From Labia minor (Eukaryota; Arthropoda; Insecta; Dermaptera; Spongiphoridae), in contig OY720346.1 in the NCBI GenBank assembly GCA_963082975.1, positions 31,614,720 to 31,678,719 of the forward strand: DNA of 64,000 bases, read 5' to 3'. The notes under the pieces are model-generated. The model had not been told where the DNA came from. It searched no databases and saw only the letters and a list, made by a program, of their open reading frames with translations. Positions 44,176 to 57,030 of this stretch are shown here, piece after piece. Numbering within the stretch: the first letter of the stretch is position 1; each line of letters opens with the position of its first letter. Both the position numbers and the translations under genes were made by a program.

Positions 44176-45159
44176 AGAGTAAAAATTGTTTCTCTGTTTG
44201 TTTCTCTGTTTCTTTGTTCTCAAAAACCGCTCTAACGATTTTTTTGAAATTCACACCTGTGATAGTATTTATAAAGAAAAATTGAGTTTTATTGACCACA
44301 TCTCACGAAACTTTATTAGTTCTTCTTAATTTAAATTTATAATATATGGATGACGTCACAACCACCGCCTGTGAGATATATATATCTATTCTTAAAATAA
44401 AATTAAAAATATTTATATTATATTCATATATTTGATTTTTTAATTTCATTAATAGTTTTACATTTAAATTATTTGAAATTGTTTCACACAACGTTTAAAA
44501 GAAGATTTATCTTTATATTCGATTCGATATATAGTAGGAGAATTAAATGACGTTATCAATTTATTATACTCCGGTAAATATTATAAAATATTATTTACTA
44601 AATATTCAAACAATATCAAATATTCAATTAGACAAAACATTTATTTGTTTTTGTGTTCTTATTTAAAATACATTTTAATTTAATCAGTAAATTAATTATA
44701 TATATTATTATTGTAAATGTTATATCTATCTATGTGTCCCTTCATACATTTTGAATTCACCCATAATATATCTTATATTCTTATATACTTACTTGAATAT
44801 AATTTAAAAAGTTTTAAAAGTTTTTTTTTAATATTTTATGAATTCAAATCGTCAATTGAAAATGAAAAATCCAATTATGAGATCAATTATTCATATAATT
44901 TTAAATGTTTTCGTGTTTTATAAATAAAATATTAAAAAAATAAACTTATAAACAAATATTCTTTGAATTATTTTGAAACATTTTAGGAAACAAATTTTTA
45001 ATGGGTCATTTTTAGAAATTCTATTTAACAATTATAATAAATAATATAAAAATTGTAAAATTTTTAAAGTATATAAAAATAAATTGTACCACTCGGGGGT
45101 ACAGGGGGCGGAGCCCCCGTCCAGCTGTGAAGAGCGCCGAAGGCGCTCGGACCAGCTGG
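44176..45159 (+). mobile_element. Helitron-like element with 3' hairpin
   Basis: The right end has GGGGGCGGAGCCCCCGTCC, a hairpin GAGCGCC-GAA-GGCGCTC and then GGACCAGCTGG before T, the CTRR|T pattern of Helitron 3' ends. The left side starts AGAGTAAAAATTGTTTCTC with a TCTCTGTTTG-iterated leader like other Helitron 5' regions. The interior at 44340-44480 shares TGACGTCACA and the following A/T-rich block with 53220-53310 and with family A. There is no transposase. A 14-bp direct repeat flanks it (see findings). Confidence 0.65.
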
Positions 45160-46300
45160 TAATATACTATATGTATAGAGGCTATAATTTCGTATGGCAT
45201 AGCATTAGGAATTTTAAAATTATACTAAATAATGAGAAAACGAAAAACACTTCAATTTTATCTATTTGATAATATACATAATACATGATAATATAAAAAT
45301 AAATATAATATCGATGAAATTGAATTTTTTGTAATTTTTATTATAAATGTTTAAGACTGTGGTTGAATAGTTTATTTATTGACATCCTGGTCATGTGAAT
45401 GAGGGATAAAAATTCGTCAATATCAATAATTTATTATACAAATTAATAACTAAAAAATGTTCTAAATAATTTCATAGGAAGGCTTAGATCCCATTGATAA
45501 ATTAAATTAAATTAGTTTAATTTAATATTTAATATAATTAATTTAATTTATAATATAAAGAGATAATTATATTTAAAAATTATAATTAAATTAAATTAGG
45601 ATAATTTGATCCTCTTATACTAGTTTATCAATAATTTCTAATCAGCATGTGATAATATATTAAAAGTACTTTAATAAAGCTATTTTTTTAAAAAACTATC
45701 CTTCATTTTTAACAAGTTAACTGACACTTACGAATATTCACTTGAACGAACGATAAACTTTTTGTTCATATACTAGTAATGTAATTTTCATAAATTTAAA
45801 TTTTGAACTTTCCATCATTTTTAATTTTATTCAAGACTACTAAAATTTTTTATTTATTAAACTCAAAAAAAATTTTAAATAAATATTTCTTTTGAAATTT
45901 ATTTACATTTATCTTTTTATCTTAATCTTTTTATCTTAATCTCATTTTTATAAGTTAATATATAATATCTATAAATAAATGAAAGTAAAATGTTTAAACA
46001 AGTTTGTAAATATTTAATTCATATATTATATTTATTTTTTAATTAAAATTTTTGAATTTAAATAATATTTCTATTTTATCCATTTTTAGAGACAAATTCC
46101 ACAAAGAATTCTTTTTTTGATCAGATAGTCACATATTACATATTTTAGGATGATTAATATATGTAGAAGTAAATATAAATATTTAGAAAAAGGAAAATGC
46201 TAAATTAGGTTTAGATATTAGAGAGGAAATTGTTAATCAGTCAACGGTTGTGTTTCTATAACAAGTGAGTTGTTGTGATTGCTGATATGTCATTATATCA
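45160..46300. other. AT-rich spacer
   Basis: No gene recognised. The TAATTTAAT-rich stretch at 45500-45600 is low-complexity. Confidence 0.5.
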
Positions 46301-46311
46301 ATGTTTATCTA

Positions 46312-46350
<39 letters not shown>

Positions 46351-46748
46351 AAGTGAAATGAGGAGGGAGGCTTTGCCAGAGACAGTCAGTCAAAAGGGGT
46401 GTTGGTTGTTAGAACGGATCGATGATAGTGAAATGAAAGCGCACGCGTAGATTTGCATTCGACATAACCACCACCAACCCCACCACCACCACCAACAACA
46501 ACAACAAAAACAACAAGTATATTTTTCATTCTAAGATTATCATTGTGATTTAGTTAATGTGCAATTATTATTTAGAGAGTATTGCCCGCTCCCTTTCCTT
46601 TCTCCCACCCTCTCTTATCATCGATGTTCTTAATAAAATTCAATTGCTCTCAGTATACGTCGTGAGTGCCAGTGTACAGTGGTTTTTTCTCTCTTACTTT
46701 CTCTCTCTCCCTCTCTCTCTTTCTATTTAGTAACAACTAGAAACACGG
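46301..46748 (+). promoter_or_regulatory. Promoter-like region and candidate non-coding first exon
   Basis: After a (TA)n tract (46315-46349) base composition shifts sharply. G-rich sequence near 46360-46450 is followed by CCACCACCACC/CAACAACAA repeats (46468-46517). A TCAGTA initiator-like site at 46650 precedes a CT-rich stretch (46688-46730). The segment ends with the donor ACACGG|GTATGT (exon end 46748). No start codon gives a long frame, so I infer a 5' UTR exon on the plus strand. It could belong to the DUF229 gene at 61452, whose first visible exon begins at an acceptor, or to an unseen gene. Confidence 0.4.
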
Positions 46749-47382
46749 GTATGTTTTTTATTTTAATTTTTAATTTAATTATAATTTATAAATGTGAATA
46801 TCAATTATCTTTAAGCTTTTCGACTAGTTGATTTATTTATGAATTATTTTCCAATAGAAAAACTTTGTATATATAAATAAAAAAAATTAATTAAAAATAA
46901 AAATAATTTTTTAATTAAATATATATAATTTTTTAATCAGATAAGTATATTTAGAAAATAAATAAAATGAAAAAAAATATATTTAAAGTGTAAAACAAGA
47001 TTATTTTCCAAGAGTTTTTAAATTTAACCTTAAAATTTTAAAAATGTTTATATTCATTATTTTATATTGTATACATATATACATTGTAGTATATATGCAG
47101 CAAAAGTTATAATTCATAATTTTTAATTCATTGAGAAGACATTAATATTGAAGAGGGTGCAAAAGAATATTTTATATTCAAGGGATTGTTTTCGCAACAA
47201 TAAAAGATAATATTTATTATACTAAAAAAATGTAAACAATAAATGGACAATTATTTAAATACGAATAATTAAATTAAAATAAATCAATTATATTTAGATT
47301 TTATAATCTACATAAAATTTTTATTTCAATAATTTAAGTACATATACTCTGAAAAAATTAATATAATAACTCTTTGTTTAGA

Positions 47383-47422
<40 letters not shown>

Positions 47423-49172
47423 TTATTGATTACAATAATTTCTTTTTACCTTGATTATATAGATTAGAAATATTTTTAATATTACATTATGCCCCAGATT
47501 AAATTTCATAAAAATGTATAGATTCGATTAAAATTGTATGAGAAATATTAAATAGATAGTATTTTTTTATTTAATATTTTTTTTTTTTATATTTATATTC
47601 ATAATTAATTTTTTTAATATTCATTTAAATGTCAATATTTAAAATTTTTGTTTCAATTTATTTTTAACATTAAAAACCTATAAATAATTTTTTTTTAATT
47701 GTTATAAATATTTTCTAAATATATATTTATTTAAATCCCCTACTTATATATAGATCAAAAACCTTTTAGGTTTGCTAACACAAAATATTTTATTATATAA
47801 AAATGAAAATATAAATGATAAATAATTAAAAACTTTTGATGAAAAGCGGATATTATTTTTATATATTGACGTTTATTATATTAATATTAAATTAAAATCT
47901 CAAATAAAATTTATCAATTGGAGAGTTAATGCAAGAGTGAGAGAGAATGAATGGACCAATTTTTAATCTAATAAATATGGCATTGAATTAATAATGTACC
48001 TCGGTTGACATTGACCAGGCAGATACGTATTTGCTATTACGAGAGAGAGGGAGAGAATTATTGATATTATAATAAATGAGTAAAACAACATTGATAGTGA
48101 GATATCCATGCTGATGATATAAATGTAGCATTCTTTCTCTTAAGTTCACTTTTATTTCATTATAAATCAAATAATTCAGGGTAAAAAATAGACTGATGAG
48201 CGATATTTACCATTGCATGATATGAATTTAAGGGTTGACAAAAATATGCTAACTTATTTATTAATGAACTGAATTTCATCTGTGTATAAAAATATAGAAT
48301 ACAATTATATAATATAATTTATATTTTTTTATTCATTAAATACAAATATTCTTTTTTATTCATTAAATCTACTAGATATTGTTTTTTTTTTAATCATTTA
48401 AAATTATTAATAATTCTGGTAATTGTAGATAAAAGATTGTTTTAATAACATGAACAACCACATCTGTCATGCGAGAGGTGGATTTGATTACACTAAATCA
48501 AATAAATTGCGGTATTTTTTTCTTAATATCATTCTCAGCATTGTTTTTTTAAAATTAATTCAATATCTTTTCCTCCTGAAATTATATCCACATGAGTATT
48601 ATCAAAAAGAATGTTCCCCGCCAGATTTATATAAACAAAAAGAAAAAAAAAATTATCCTTAAATAGTCCATATAGAATATATTAGTCAAATTTTGTGATA
48701 TAAGAAATCTATTTAAAAAAATATTGTTAAAAATATATAAGAAAATTAATTTAAAGAACTTGATAATAAATAAAAAAAAATAAATTAAGTTGATATTAAT
48801 TTTTTAATTTTCTAATTCATTATTATTTCTTCCTTAATATTTGAATGAGTTTTTTTTCTTTTTATACGCTTTTTTATAGCTTTTATTTAGTTTCAACCCG
48901 TGTCCTGTCATCAAATCTTGCAACTGAATTTGACCCACTTCCCAATGTTCGAATGAGCTGAAATTTCGCATACATATGTAACTCCGATGACAATGCAATA
49001 TTCTGGTTTATCCTAGGTCACCTATGACCTAGGAGGTATTAATTTTATCAATTAGTAATTACATATTGCATAATATTGAAAAATAATAATTAGCTATGTC
49101 TCTCTCTCTATATATATACATAATATATTAATAAGAGCTAAGTTAATTTTTTATCCAAAAACCTGAGTTTCA
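46749..49172. other. AT-rich spacer, possibly a long intron
   Basis: Mostly low-complexity A/T with (TA)n at 47393-47415. The segment at 47930-48130 is slightly more balanced with GAGAG runs. One unrecognised open frame (48450-48662) is listed separately. Confidence 0.4.
48450..48662 (+). CDS. Unrecognised small frame with hydrophobic segment
   Basis: 70 codons. An acceptor-like GGTAATTGTAG lies 22 bases before the ATG. The translation has one hydrophobic stretch (FFLNIILSIVFLKLIQYLFL, about residues 23-42) followed by a polar tail with CSPPDLYKQK. The shape is that of a small type II membrane protein or of an N-terminal exon. No family is recognised and chance is a real possibility in such AT-rich sequence. 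Confidence 0.2.
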   Translation: MNNHICHARGGFDYTKSNKLRYFFLNIILSIVFLKLIQYLFLLKLYPHEYYQKECSPPDLYKQKEKKNYP

Positions 49173-49208
49173 TTCAAAAAGTCACGGACTTATAAACATG
49201 CTCTCGTA
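49173..49208 (+). repeat. Solo mariner-type terminal repeat
   Basis: CATTCAAAAAGTCACGGACT and the next 16 bases match the right end of the 18612-19149 element with a few changes. No partner end or coding remains nearby. Confidence 0.65.
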
Positions 49209-49850
49209 ACTCATTTGAATTAAATAATTTATTCTAAAAATTATCATTTTAATTAAATTAATTTAAATCATGTTTAATTATTTTGTAAAGATAAGATATA
49301 TTATTGTTTAATATAAATGAATATCAATTAAAGTAATGGAGATTTTTATAAGATATATATGTATATATAAAGCAATAATATAATAATAATAATAATCAGT
49401 CCCCTATACCACCGATTTGATATATAGTATTTTGAGGTGAAGAATCGACCTGAATTAGATTCTTTTAACATTCACAGTATAAGCTGAAATCATTAACCGG
49501 GCGAAATTTCTGTCAAGACTAAAAATTTGGAAATAAAAAAAAGTTTGTGCATATACAAAGAAATGTTCTTCATATTCTTTTCTTTTTTTTATATTTTTTT
49601 AATCATGTCTCTTAAGAAGAAATCAAATATTTAATGAAAACAATATAGTTCTCTGTTATTAAGGATTGGTCACTTCCAGAACAACAGTTTTCAGTATTTA
49701 TATAAAAACATTTTTATATTTTATATAGTATATATATTTTCTTTTTAAATTCATATTAATGCTGTTTGCCAATGATTTCTATCAATATTTGAGGTATATA
49801 ATAATTATAATAATAATATAAATACTCTATTATTAAAAAATATTAATTAA
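49209..49850. other. AT-rich spacer
   Basis: No recognised feature beyond AT low complexity. Confidence 0.5.
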
Positions 49851-51999
49851 CTAGCTGCTCAGAGCTCCTTCGTCGCTCTTCACATCTAGACGGGGGCTCC
49901 GCCCCCTGTACCCCCAAGTGGTACATAGTATTTGGTTGAAAGTAGTAAAAGGTTTTCATCCATTTTGTTTCAAACAATGTATAACATAAAACATTCATTT
50001 CTTATTGTGTGATTATTTAAAATATATTTTAATTTATTTAGTAAATTAATTATATATATTATTATTGAATATGTTATATCTATCTACTCGAAAGTTCTTG
50101 GCAGCTACAACCACATTTCTCCAAGTGTCCCCGGTGACCTCATCTTTCTTTGGCCAATAAATGCTGGAAAGAATAATCTGAATCTACTCTCATCTCCCAG
50201 GGTCATAGACCATGCGTGGCTCAACGGTACTCGAAAGTTCTTGGCAGCTACAACCACATTTCTCCAAGTGTCCTTATCCTGAGCCTCTGTTCCATCTCTC
50301 GTACGTCATTCCCTGATGTACTCATCTTTCTTTGGCCCATAAATGCTGGGGAGAATCCTATTCTCTGAATCCACTCTCATCTCCAAAGATCATAGACCAT
50401 GTCTAACACTCATATAATACAACAGACAAAATAATTGTTTTATATATTTTAATTTTCATTCCCTTTTATAATAATTTTGATGAGATAAGCCTCTTTACTG
50501 CATGATAACAGGCGTTTTCCGATTGCAACTTCGATTTCAATTCTTCTCAAATATTATTATCCTTCGTGATTACATTCAATTTTTCTACATATTCAAATTC
50601 TACATTTTGTATGTTAATACTGCTCCTGTTTGTTTCTAAATATATTTATTTATCATTATTAATTTCAAACCTCATCTCTTTTCCTACCTCGATTAATTTT
50701 TCCTCGCTATCTGTAATTGCAATTGCCGAATCTCCTATTATATTTAAGTCGTCTGGGTCACCTAATATTTTACAATTGATTTCCACATCTTACTCTTTCT
50801 TTACTACCTTCAAGATAAATTTTAAGATCAAAATTTGAAAAAGTTTATCCGGATCTATTGAGTCATGCGTAGGTTTTACTAAAGTCTACAAATAATTAGT
50901 GAACAGAGATATTGAATTCGCGGTTTTTTTAATATCTGTCATAATGAGTAATAATAAGTATTGTATATGTTATAATAGAGTATAATATTTCTTGATCATT
51001 TCATTTCGATATTTTAATTTCATTGTTTGATTTTTATTGAATATTTTTAATTATAATAAAATTAGAGAAAATGCAAAGTTAGAGACTTGAGATAATTTAT
51101 AAAAATTAACGGTATAAAAGTATTGATAAAACTAAAGATAAATTAACAATATATACATTCATTAATAGTATTAATTTAAATTAATGGATTTATTTGATTT
51201 TTTATTATTAAGTTCATTTATTAATTTTTTTAGATCATAGTTAATTCCCTCCCTTAAAATAAAAGAAGTACCTATTCAAATATGGAAAGAATAAATACAA
51301 AATAATTTAAGTTAAATATGATTTAAATATTTTATTATATTAATTAAAATGAGAACTTTTAGAATAAATTATTTAATTGAAATGATATTTGAATATTAGA
51401 ATTTAAAATAAAAAGTTAAAATTTATAATAATTCTTTGATTGCTAGTTATATACATTGTGTAAAATGAGTCCGCCAGTCAGTGGGCCACGCCTGGCTCTT
51501 GAATGAACAACACGGAGAACTATATATAAACTTTAAATCTCTCTCTCTCCCGCTCACACACACTCTCACCTCTCTCCTCATCCCCTCCACCTCTCATTTC
51601 TTAGTTATTTCAATTTCCACAAATTGTCTAATTTTTAAAATATTCACTAATTTACTTTCTATTTTTATTCTTTAATCCTTAAATAATATATTTTCTATTT
51701 TATGTTAAAATGTAAATAACTTACATTTTAACATATTAAACTATGACAGCAAAAAAGTAAAGGAATTACATACATACATACAAACAGTCTCCTTTATATA
51801 TATAGATAGATAGATAGATAGATAGATAGAAGATAGAAGATAATTTACTTTCTATTTTTATTCTTTAATCCTTAAATAATATATTTTCTATTTTATGTTA
51901 AAATGTAAATAACTTACATTTTAACATATTAAACTATGACAGCAAAAAAGTAAAGGAATTACATACATACATACAAACAGTCTCCTTTATATATATAGA
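49851..51999 (-). mobile_element. Helitron, minus strand, with captured RT fragment
   Basis: On the minus strand it ends with CTGAGCAGCTAG|T (plus 49850-49862), preceded by an imperfect hairpin GAGCGACGAAGGAGCTC and GGGGGCGGAGCCCCCGTC. The 5' end TCTATATATATAAAGGAGAC is at 51999, with a duplicate at 51806. The body is nearly identical to 22119-23997, including the RT fragment and the GGCCACGCCTGGCTCTTGAA block at 51484. It has no Rep/helicase, so it is non-autonomous. Confidence 0.75.
50080..50860 (-). pseudogene. Captured RT fragment with internal duplication
   Basis: Same LINE RT fragment as 22330-22910. The segment starting CTCGAAAGTTCTTGGCAGCT appears twice (50088 and 50229), separated by about 140 bp, so the captured piece has been partly duplicated in this copy only. 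Confidence 0.7.
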
Positions 52000-52000
52000 T
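51652..52000. repeat. Tandem duplication of the Helitron 5' end
   Basis: About 155 bp from TTTACTTTCTATTTTTATTC through TCCTTTATATATATAGAT occurs at 51652-51808 and again at 51845-52000, separated by a (GATA)n tract (51804-51832). Confidence 0.8.
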
Positions 52001-52332
52001 GAATAAATATAATTGTGGTAATGTAAAAGATTTCAAACACATGTTTTTCGATTTGCCTAGACTTCTGTTAGGATAAAATTTAATTTTTGCAAATTTATCA
52101 ATTCCAAAAGTTATTTTGGAATAGTATACTATCGTTGTCACTTTAGAAAAATTTTAAATTTAAAACATTACTCTAAAGGCAAGTGTGAAAAACTTCAAAA
52201 AATTAAGTTTTAATTAAATTCAAATTAAAATGTAATATCTTTTAAGTAGAATAACAAATAATGTAGATAGTTATTCCCCGATTCTCATACGTTCTAAAAT
52301 CTTTTAAATAAATGTATATATGTATAAGATTT

Positions 52333-52715
52333 CTATTTAGAGTATTTAAGAATAGGATTCTGCGAAGCATTTATGGGCCAAAGAAAGACGATATCACCGG
52401 GGAATGGCGGAGGCTGCATAACGAGGAATTGCATTACCTCTATGCATCTCCAAACATCGTTAGGGTTTTAAAAACGAGAAGGCTGTGATGGGCAGGTCAC
52501 TTGGGAAGAATGGCGAAAAATACAATGGTGGAGACCGATTGGGTAACGTCCACTTGAAAGATCAAGGAAGCAGTGGGTGGACAATGTAGGAAGGAATGTG
52601 AGAGAGATGGGAGTGGGTAGGGGTTGGATGGTTGTGGTTTAAGGGAAAACTTAAGAAATGTGATTGTTGCCACCATGAAATTTCGGGATCCGTAGAGCCA
52701 CAGAGATAGATAGAT
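52333..52715 (+). pseudogene. Non-LTR RT 3'-end fragment
   Basis: The plus-strand reading gives RVFKNRILRSIYGPKKDD, then GEWRRLHNEELHYLYASPNI and TRRL-stop-WAGHLGRMAKN, the conserved end of LINE endonuclease/RT proteins. A TGA interrupts the RRxRWAG block. The tail CGTAGAGCCACAGAGATAGA is followed by ATAGATGAATAAG repeats. Confidence 0.75.
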
Positions 52716-52808
52716 GAATAAGATTTCTTATAGATATTTTTCTTGAAACTATTATGATTATTTTACATTTAATTTAATAAAATAGTGTGATTAGATAGAT
52801 ACACATAA

Positions 52809-53530
52809 TCTATATATATAAATGGCAATGTCTGTGTGTCTGTCTGTGTGTCTGTCAAATACTCAAAAACTACCCGTCCGATTACGGTGAAACTTTCAGG
52901 GATTGTTGTGGGCATCCCAGGGAAGGTTTTAGTATAGTTAAATCCAAAATTAATTTAATTAGTAATATTTTGGTAAAAGTCTGTAGTGTCACAAAACTAT
53001 CGACAGATGGCGCTACATATAAACTTAAACATTCAAATATTTTTAATTTTTTTAAACTTAATATTTCTAACTTTGTATTACAATACAATAATGAGACGGA
53101 ATTGTTGTGTGTTAAATTAGATTTTATAAATTGAAAACCATTAGTTATACTCTTAAGTTATTTAGTTTTATTGATCACATATCTGGAAAAAATCATCTTC
53201 ATTATTTTTTTTTAATTTAAATGTATATATGTGACGTCACAGTTACCGCCTTTTAGATATATATCTATTCTTAAAATAAAATTAAAAATATTTATATTAT
53301 ATTCATATATATGTAAAATAATAATTATATTATTTTAATATTCCTATAAGTTGGTATCACAATTTATTATTATTATGAATTATTTATAAGTAATTAATAT
53401 TATTAATTGGTATTAATAAATAAATAATATTAATTATATTAACTTAATATTTCTAACTTTGTATTACAATAATGAGACGGAATTGTTGTGTGTTAAATTA
53501 GATTTTATAAATTGAAAACCATTAGTTCTA
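52809..53530 (+). mobile_element. Helitron 5' end with internal duplicated block
   Basis: Begins TCTATATATATAAATGGCAA and continues with TGTCTGTGTGTCTG and CCGTCCGATTACGGTGAAAC, the leader shared with 53981, 54113 and 54231. A block around TAATGAGACGGAATTGTTGT occurs at 53088 and again at 53469. A 3' terminus was not found. Confidence 0.6.
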
Positions 53531-53980
53531 CTCTTAAGTTATCATATTTAGTTATTAACAAGATAAGAATTGTTGACTATAAAAACCAATTTGTTTTTAG
53601 GTAAGAATATATTATTCTATTTATTGTAATTATTTAAAATTTTTCTAATGTAATAAGATGTTTTTAGCAAACAAATCTGTCTATAGTCCATTTGATTAAA
53701 CCTACCATCTTATATATAGATTGTCGTGTATAAGATATTAGGGGTGAGGTATTTTATAAGAAAAATTGGGTTAAAAATAAGTTTAATTAATTGGTAGCAC
53801 TCTGGATTGAATTTAGAATAATTAAAAGGGTTATTGAAACCGCGTAGGTTGATTAGGGAATGACAAGATTGAATAGGTTCAATTAAAAAATGCTTATATA
53901 AAATTATAACTAAAAATGATTTATTTAATAAAACTGTAAGAATTTAAATTACAATAGATAACTCAAGAAATTAAGATAAA

Positions 53981-54230
53981 TCTATATATAAAAAAGGCAA
54001 TGTCTGTGTGTCTGTCTGTGTGTCTGTGTGTCTGTCAAATACTCAAAAACTACCCGTCCGATTACGGTGAAACTTTCAGGGATTGTTGTGGGCATCCCAG
54101 GGAAGGTTTTAATCTATATATAAAAGGCAATGTCTGTCTGTGTGTCTGTCAAATACTCAAAAACTACCCGTCCGATTACGGTGAAACTTTCAGGGATTGT
54201 TGTGGGCATTCCAGGGAAGGTTTTAATCTA
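53981..54230 (+). repeat. Two tandem Helitron 5' ends
   Basis: Two successive copies (from 53981 and 54113, about 131 and 116 bp) of the Helitron leader, each from TCTATATATA through GGGAAGGTTTTAA. They immediately precede a third at 54231 that continues into a complete element. The open frame 54000-54308 across these is a consequence of the repeat. Confidence 0.8.
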
Positions 54231-54702
54231 TCTATATATATAAAAGGCAATGTCTGTGTGTCTGTCTGTGTTATTGTTTTGTGTTTTGTACATATATATG
54301 TAAAATAAAGAACAAACAGAAATAAGAAAATAAATTTTAATTAATATAATTTATAAAAAAAAATAATGTTCATAAACTTAGAATATTAATTATTTAATTA
54401 ATTAAAATCTACTTAAATAAATGCAAAGAGCCACAAATCTATTAGTAAATATATAAATAATAATATGAAATAGTCAATAAATCTTACTTATTATACTAGG
54501 AAAATTTGTTGTTGCTTAAATTAAAATATATTTTCCAAGAAAACAAATATATATCTTATCTACTTATACTGATTGAAACAAAATGGATGAAAACCTTTTA
54601 CATACAGACTTTCAACCAAATACCATGTATCATTCGGGGGTACAGGGGGCGGAGCCCCCGTCTAGGTGTGAAGAGCGCCTGGAAGGCGCTCGGAGCAGCT
54701 AG
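54231..54702 (+). mobile_element. Short complete Helitron (non-autonomous)
   Basis: 472 bp, from TCTATATATATAAAAGGCAA to the 3' end with hairpin GAGCGCC-TGGAA-GGCGCTC, then GGAGCAGCTAG followed by T. The A...T flanks and CTAG end match the Helitron rule. GGGGGCGGAGCCCCCGTC lies just upstream, as in the other copies. Confidence 0.85.
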
Positions 54703-54946
54703 TATTATAATAAATGACATTTTTATTAACAAGTTTTATAATATAAACAATTAGATGAAACCCTCAATTTTTTCGCTTACTTTGACCTTTTGCAGGTCTT
54801 CGTAAACTCTTAGCCAATTTGGGCATCAATGGTTTAACAGATACATTTATTGAATGTAAATTATAATAATAAGTATTATAGATTTATTATTCTTTAAGAC
54901 AAAAGTATAATTATTGTGTCAGTTGTAAATTACTAAGTGCCTTCCA

Positions 54947-55217
54947 TTTTACCGACCTACAATAGGAAGGGAAGGGTTATTTTCACACCAAATTTCACAT
55001 GAGGAAATTTTTTTCACATATTTTCACGAATCATGCAATTTGTTAACAGAAAAAAGTATTTTTACCATGATATCTGTTCGTTGTCCGTCTGTCTATTGTG
55101 TGACCATATGGACGTATATACCTTAAACGGCTCAACGGATTTTGATAAAATTTGTTATATTTACTTAATGCATCAGTAGCATGAATTCATCAACTTTTGG
55201 TGTATATCCGGAAACCG
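54947..55217 (+). mobile_element. Dispersed family A, truncated copy
   Basis: Contains the family start TTTTACCGACC and leader through ATCCGGAAACCGG, then stops. The first part reads AATAGGAAGGGAAGGGTTAT, which in full copies occurs internally, so this copy is rearranged. Confidence 0.65.
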
Positions 55218-55375
55218 GTAGTTTACAAAATATTAATTTTATATTTTATATAATTTTATATTCATTGTCCCAAAATATAGTAGTAATTAATTATTGAGTA
55301 ATTAAACTAAAAATAAAAACCAGGATAATATAATTTAGTCATTTTAATTCGTTTTAAAAATATTTTTTTTTTTAT

Positions 55376-55666
55376 ACTTTATAAAGATATATGTTAGATA
55401 GTTTTTCACATGATTAAAACTGTGATTTATAGAATTTCAGCTTGATTGATTCGCTGGAATTAATTTTTTAAATTTTTTAACACGACTGCAAATAACGCGC
55501 TAGTACGTGACGTGGTGCCATCAACAAAGAGTCAAACACGCGCTGATTTAATAAATATCATTTATTAATTTTAATTTATAATTTAATTAAATTATATTTA
55601 AATATAATATATGTTAATTAATCCAATTCAAATTTGCGAGATAGTCGAGTGGAGACACTCCAGATT
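55376..55666 (-). mobile_element. Dispersed family B, truncated copy
   Basis: Carries only the end containing AACACGCGCTGATTTAATAA and GCGAGATAGTCGAGTGGAGA. Similarity starts at AAAGATATATGTTAGATAG; the other half is missing. Confidence 0.7.
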
Positions 55667-56417
55667 TTTAAATATCAACAGTTTTCTGCCTACATATTTC
55701 ATCAAAAAGTAGATAATTAATATCTTGCTATGTGATGTAGCAAATAATGAAAATCTCATATCAAATTTAAATTTTAAATTCCATTTTGCAATTTCTTCTG
55801 ATATTTCTATAGAGATATCAAATATAATACTATCTAAAACCTCTCAATAGTATTTTAAAATCTTCATTAAATAAAATGAAGTAACTTTTTATTATATATG
55901 TCTCCCTTTAACATTACTCAATTACTTGACATATTTATAATCTATTTAGTATTTACTGATATTTATCTACCGATTTAAGTATTAAGTATTAAGTATTTAA
56001 GTATTAAAAATAAAATGAAATTTCGAAGTATAAACTAAAAAAAAAAGAGAAATAGATAACATAAATAAATATTTATTCATAGTTAAAAATGATCAATCAA
56101 GTTGTTGTTTTTTATAATATCTAATAAATCACTTGTGCTGATAAGGTCGCTTATTAGATGAATACTCAATCACAAAAAAAATGAATTTTTTTCTTTTTTT
56201 AAAATATATTATTCAGATTTGTTATTCACTGTTTTTAATTTCCAAAAATATTTTAAAAAGTTATAAAATATATTTGTCCTTTTCTATAATTGGAACATTA
56301 AACTTGTAGATTGGTACTCAATAAAAATAATCAGAAAAGAGATAGTTAATCTATAAGCTTTACAACTATTATTATTTATATTTGAATTTTTTGGTTTCTC
56401 AATGATACTTATTTATT
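55667..56417. other. AT-rich spacer
   Basis: A short TTAAGTATTAAG tandem tract lies at about 55975-56006. No gene recognised. Confidence 0.5.
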
Positions 56418-57030
56418 ATTTTTACCAACCGACGATAGTAAGGGAGGTATTTTTTTCACACCAACTTTCACATGTGGAGATTTTTATATATCTCCACGAA
56501 TCATGCATTTTCTTAACAGAAAAATGTATTTTTAGAATGATGTCTGTCCGTCCGTCTGTCCGTCCGTCCGTCCGTATAGATGTGTACAGCTTGAACGGCT
56601 CAACAGATTTTGATGAAATTTGGTATATTTACTTAATGCATCAGATCAACTTTTGGTGCAAATCCGGAAACCGGAAGTGGTAGTATTAGCGATCGAGGAT
56701 AAGAAGGGAAGGGTTATTTTCACACCAAATTTCACATGAGATTTTTTACATATCTCCACAAATCATGCACTTTGTATTGGTTTTATCCTCGGGAAAATCA
56801 TCTTCATTAGTTTTTTCTTAATTTAAAATTATAGTACGTCACCCAGCCCTTCATGATGTCACAGCCAGCTACATATATATTATAAATAAAATAAAATTAA
56901 AAATATTTATGTTATATCGATATCTGTTTTTTATTGCATTAATAGATACATTTAAATTATTTGAAATTGTTTCTGTTGCTCGAAATTAATTTATTACAAA
57001 CGGTTCTGCGCCTGGCCACAGGTCAACATA
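56418..57030 (+). mobile_element. Dispersed family A, full-length copy
   Basis: From TTTTTACCAACCGACGATAG to GGCCACAGGTCAACATA. It has the iterated CCGTCCGT tract (56545-56576) and the same landmarks as 35193-35815. Confidence 0.75.

Noticed and set aside
48450-48662. Possibility that the small hydrophobic frame is the first exon of the DUF229 gene
   Set aside because: No donor in a compatible phase was seen and the 61466 ATG already gives a complete type II anchor; kept only as a low-confidence frame.
54000-54308. 102-codon Cys/Val/Ser-rich frame
   Set aside because: Encoded by tandem Helitron leaders and TGTCTG iterations; no independent gene.
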